A DNA stretch of 64,000 nucleotides from Segatella copri. Its GTDB lineage: Bacteria; Bacteroidota; Bacteroidia; Bacteroidales; Bacteroidaceae. Positions 63,061 to 64,000 of the stretch are shown one piece after another (within the stretch, counting starts at the first letter, position 1; the number at the start of each line of letters is the position of its first letter). The stretch lies in assembly GCF_019127135.1 (NCBI RefSeq), contig NZ_JAHOEA010000009.1, forward strand, positions 19,462 to 83,461, read 5' to 3'. The position numbers and the translations under genes were made by a program. Under the pieces are notes generated by a model that saw only the letters and a list, made by a program, of their open reading frames with translations, did not search any database and was not told where the DNA came from.

Positions 63061-63618
63061 ATGACTATGAAGAAAAATTTAACTAAACCTGTCATCGCAG
63101 TCCTGCTGGGCGCCTTGACATTCAGTTCTTGCATCGGCTCATTTGGCCTGACAAATTCCGTACTTGACTGGAACAAGAGAGCAACAGACAACAAGTTTGT
63201 AAACGAGATTATCTTCGTGCTTATCTCTCCAGCTTACGCAGTATGTTCATTTGCAGACCTTCTCGTTATCAACTCTATCGAGTTCTGGACAGGCAACAAG
63301 GTGATTGGTCAGGTAGGAACTACTAAGGACGTAATGGGTAAGGATGGTCGCATGTATGCCATCAAGACATTGAAGAATGGCTACGAGATTACCGACCCAG
63401 ATGGTGAGAAATCATACTTTGTGTTCGACAAGAAGCACAAGAGTTGGTCATACAGCAAGGATGGCGATATCCGTGAGCTTTTCAGCTTCAACGAGGATGG
63501 CAGCATCCAGGCTTGCTTGCCAAGTGGCGAGAAGATCAACGTCCCAGCAGATGCCAATGGTTTATACCAGGTTCGCATGGCTATGAATGATGGTTTGTTC
63601 TATGCATTCAACAAGTAA
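63061..63618 (+). CDS. DUF3332 lipoprotein
   Basis: A 185-aa protein; the second ATG (63067, MKKNLTK) may be the true start. The lipobox is TFSSC (Cys near residue 24). The early conserved stretch GSFGLTNSVLDWNKRATDNK, then FVNEIIFVLISPAYAVCSFAD, matches DUF3332 as I recall it. The C-terminal half looks like small beta repeats (YEITDPDGEKSYFVFDKKHK). Function unknown. It lies 26 bp after pheS, probably on the same transcript, and has a strong terminator. Confidence 0.85.
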   Translation: MTMKKNLTKPVIAVLLGALTFSSCIGSFGLTNSVLDWNKRATDNKFVNEIIFVLISPAYAVCSFADLLVINSIEFWTGNKVIGQVGTTKDVMGKDGRMYAIKTLKNGYEITDPDGEKSYFVFDKKHKSWSYSKDGDIRELFSFNEDGSIQACLPSGEKINVPADANGLYQVRMAMNDGLFYAFNK

Positions 63619-63635
63619 ATAATCATAACAATTCC

Positions 63636-63664
63636 AGCCCGATAAAAGTCACTTTTATCGGGCT
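63636..63664 (+). terminator. Terminator of pheS-DUF3332
   Basis: A long stem AGCCCGATAAAAG / CTTTTATCGGGCT (13 bp) with a 3-base loop, followed by TTTTTC. Confidence 0.9.
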
Positions 63665-64000
63665 TTTTCATAATCTCCTTTCTCTTTTCCTAAGCAAGTT
63701 CATAGTTCTCCGTTCCCAACCAAACTCTCCTTAAAATGTCCAAATGTAAAAAAGTGTTTAATACAAAACAAGAAAGTGTCTTCACCACCCTTCACCCGTA
63801 ACTCTCTGATCATCAAAAGAATCGCCAAAAAGGTGAAGGGTGAAAGTTTGAAAACTCTTTTTTATATATACGCGTGAAGGGTAAGGGTAAAAACCGAAAA
63901 AAAAGACCCTAGGGTCAAAAATCGGAAAAAACCTAAAATAAAGAACTAAAGTTTCGCAAGTGAAAATTCACAAGCGTGATTTAACGTAATTTTGGAATAA
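63665..64000. other. Palindrome-rich intergenic end of the window
   Basis: 336 bp with no supported gene. It contains an inverted repeat CACCCTTCACC (63786-63796) / GGTGAAGGGTG (63832-63842), a further direct GTGAAGGGT at 63874-63882, the palindrome GACCCTAGGGTC at 63905-63916, a symmetric GTGAA-AA-TTCAC at 63960-63971, and a -7-like TAATTTTG at 63987-63994. It looks like the control region of a rightward gene just outside the window. Confidence 0.6.
63786..63842. repeat. Inverted repeat of the GGTGAAGGGTG motif
   Basis: CACCCTTCACC and GGTGAAGGGTG are perfect 11-bp arms separated by 35 bp. A partial direct copy (GTGAAGGGTA) follows at 63874-63883. Confidence 0.75.

Overview
The window reads as chromosomal core sequence of a Bacteroidota species, most likely of the family Prevotellaceae (Prevotella/Segatella, P. 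copri-like). Three things support this. First, at least ten gene starts carry the Bacteroidota sigma-ABfr promoter TTG-N19/20-TAnnTTTG, and Shine-Dalgarno sequences are almost absent. Second, the ATP synthase operon has the Bacteroidota order atpD-atpC-(atpI-like)-atpB-atpE-atpF-atpH-atpA-atpG with a short epsilon subunit. Third, many gene families are typical of the phylum (DUF4296, DUF4348, DUF4301, DUF3332, PCMD/calycin-like envelope proteins, DUF2027-Smr, HECLGH dipeptidyl peptidase III, IleRS2-type ileS). I saw no rRNA, tRNA, IS element, prophage or CRISPR array.

Layout. 1-3110 (minus): an RNase D-like exonuclease, rlmI, a substrate-binding-like lipoprotein and a gene running off the left edge. 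3224-6615 (plus): ftsK and a LolA-like carrier. 6885-7940 (plus): a PerR-type regulator with a reverse rubrerythrin, forming a peroxide-defence pair. 8070-20150 (minus): a secreted C69 dipeptidase, nadC, a 73-aa protein, a DUF4296 lipoprotein, lspA, a DksA-like protein, ileS, nadE and an Smr protein. 20328-21830 (plus): ispE and an AlkD-like protein. 21979-24576 (minus): Nudix and DPP III. 24784-26646 (plus): recQ. 26873-34391 (minus): the F1Fo ATP synthase operon, followed by pfkA and nhaD. 37612-43417 (plus): rpsA, then a three-gene envelope cluster (PCMD lipoprotein, beta-barrel, calycin-like protein). 43418-44248: a repeat-rich intergenic region. 44249-47779 (minus): rplT, rpmI, infC and thrS.

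48065-54115 (mostly plus): asparaginase, a 38-codon orphan peptide gene with its own promoter and hairpins, DUF4301 (minus), two small membrane-protein genes and a long RelA-type (p)ppGpp synthetase. 54173-57735 (minus): a TPR protein, def, ruvX and a SPOR lipoprotein. 58000-58860 (plus): a YtxH/holin-like trio. 59117-61879 (minus): a PhnP-like hydrolase, murB and a DUF4348 lipoprotein. 61994-63618 (plus): pheS and a DUF3332 lipoprotein. 63619-64000 is a palindrome-rich intergenic end.

Most of the window is ordinary housekeeping: translation, energy, NAD and cell-wall synthesis, stringent response. The points worth a second look are: (1) a 38-aa peptide ending in a double-glycine motif plus five residues, on its own promoter; (2) an isoleucyl-tRNA synthetase whose HIGH signature reads GIHH; (3) a long RSH protein that has lost the HD hydrolase residues and is preceded by two tiny membrane-protein genes; (4) stacked tandem arrays and large inverted repeats in the 43.4-44.2 kb intergenic region, with further arrays and palindromes after recQ, after the AlkD-like gene and at the right edge; and (5) a nested hairpin between atpE and atpF.
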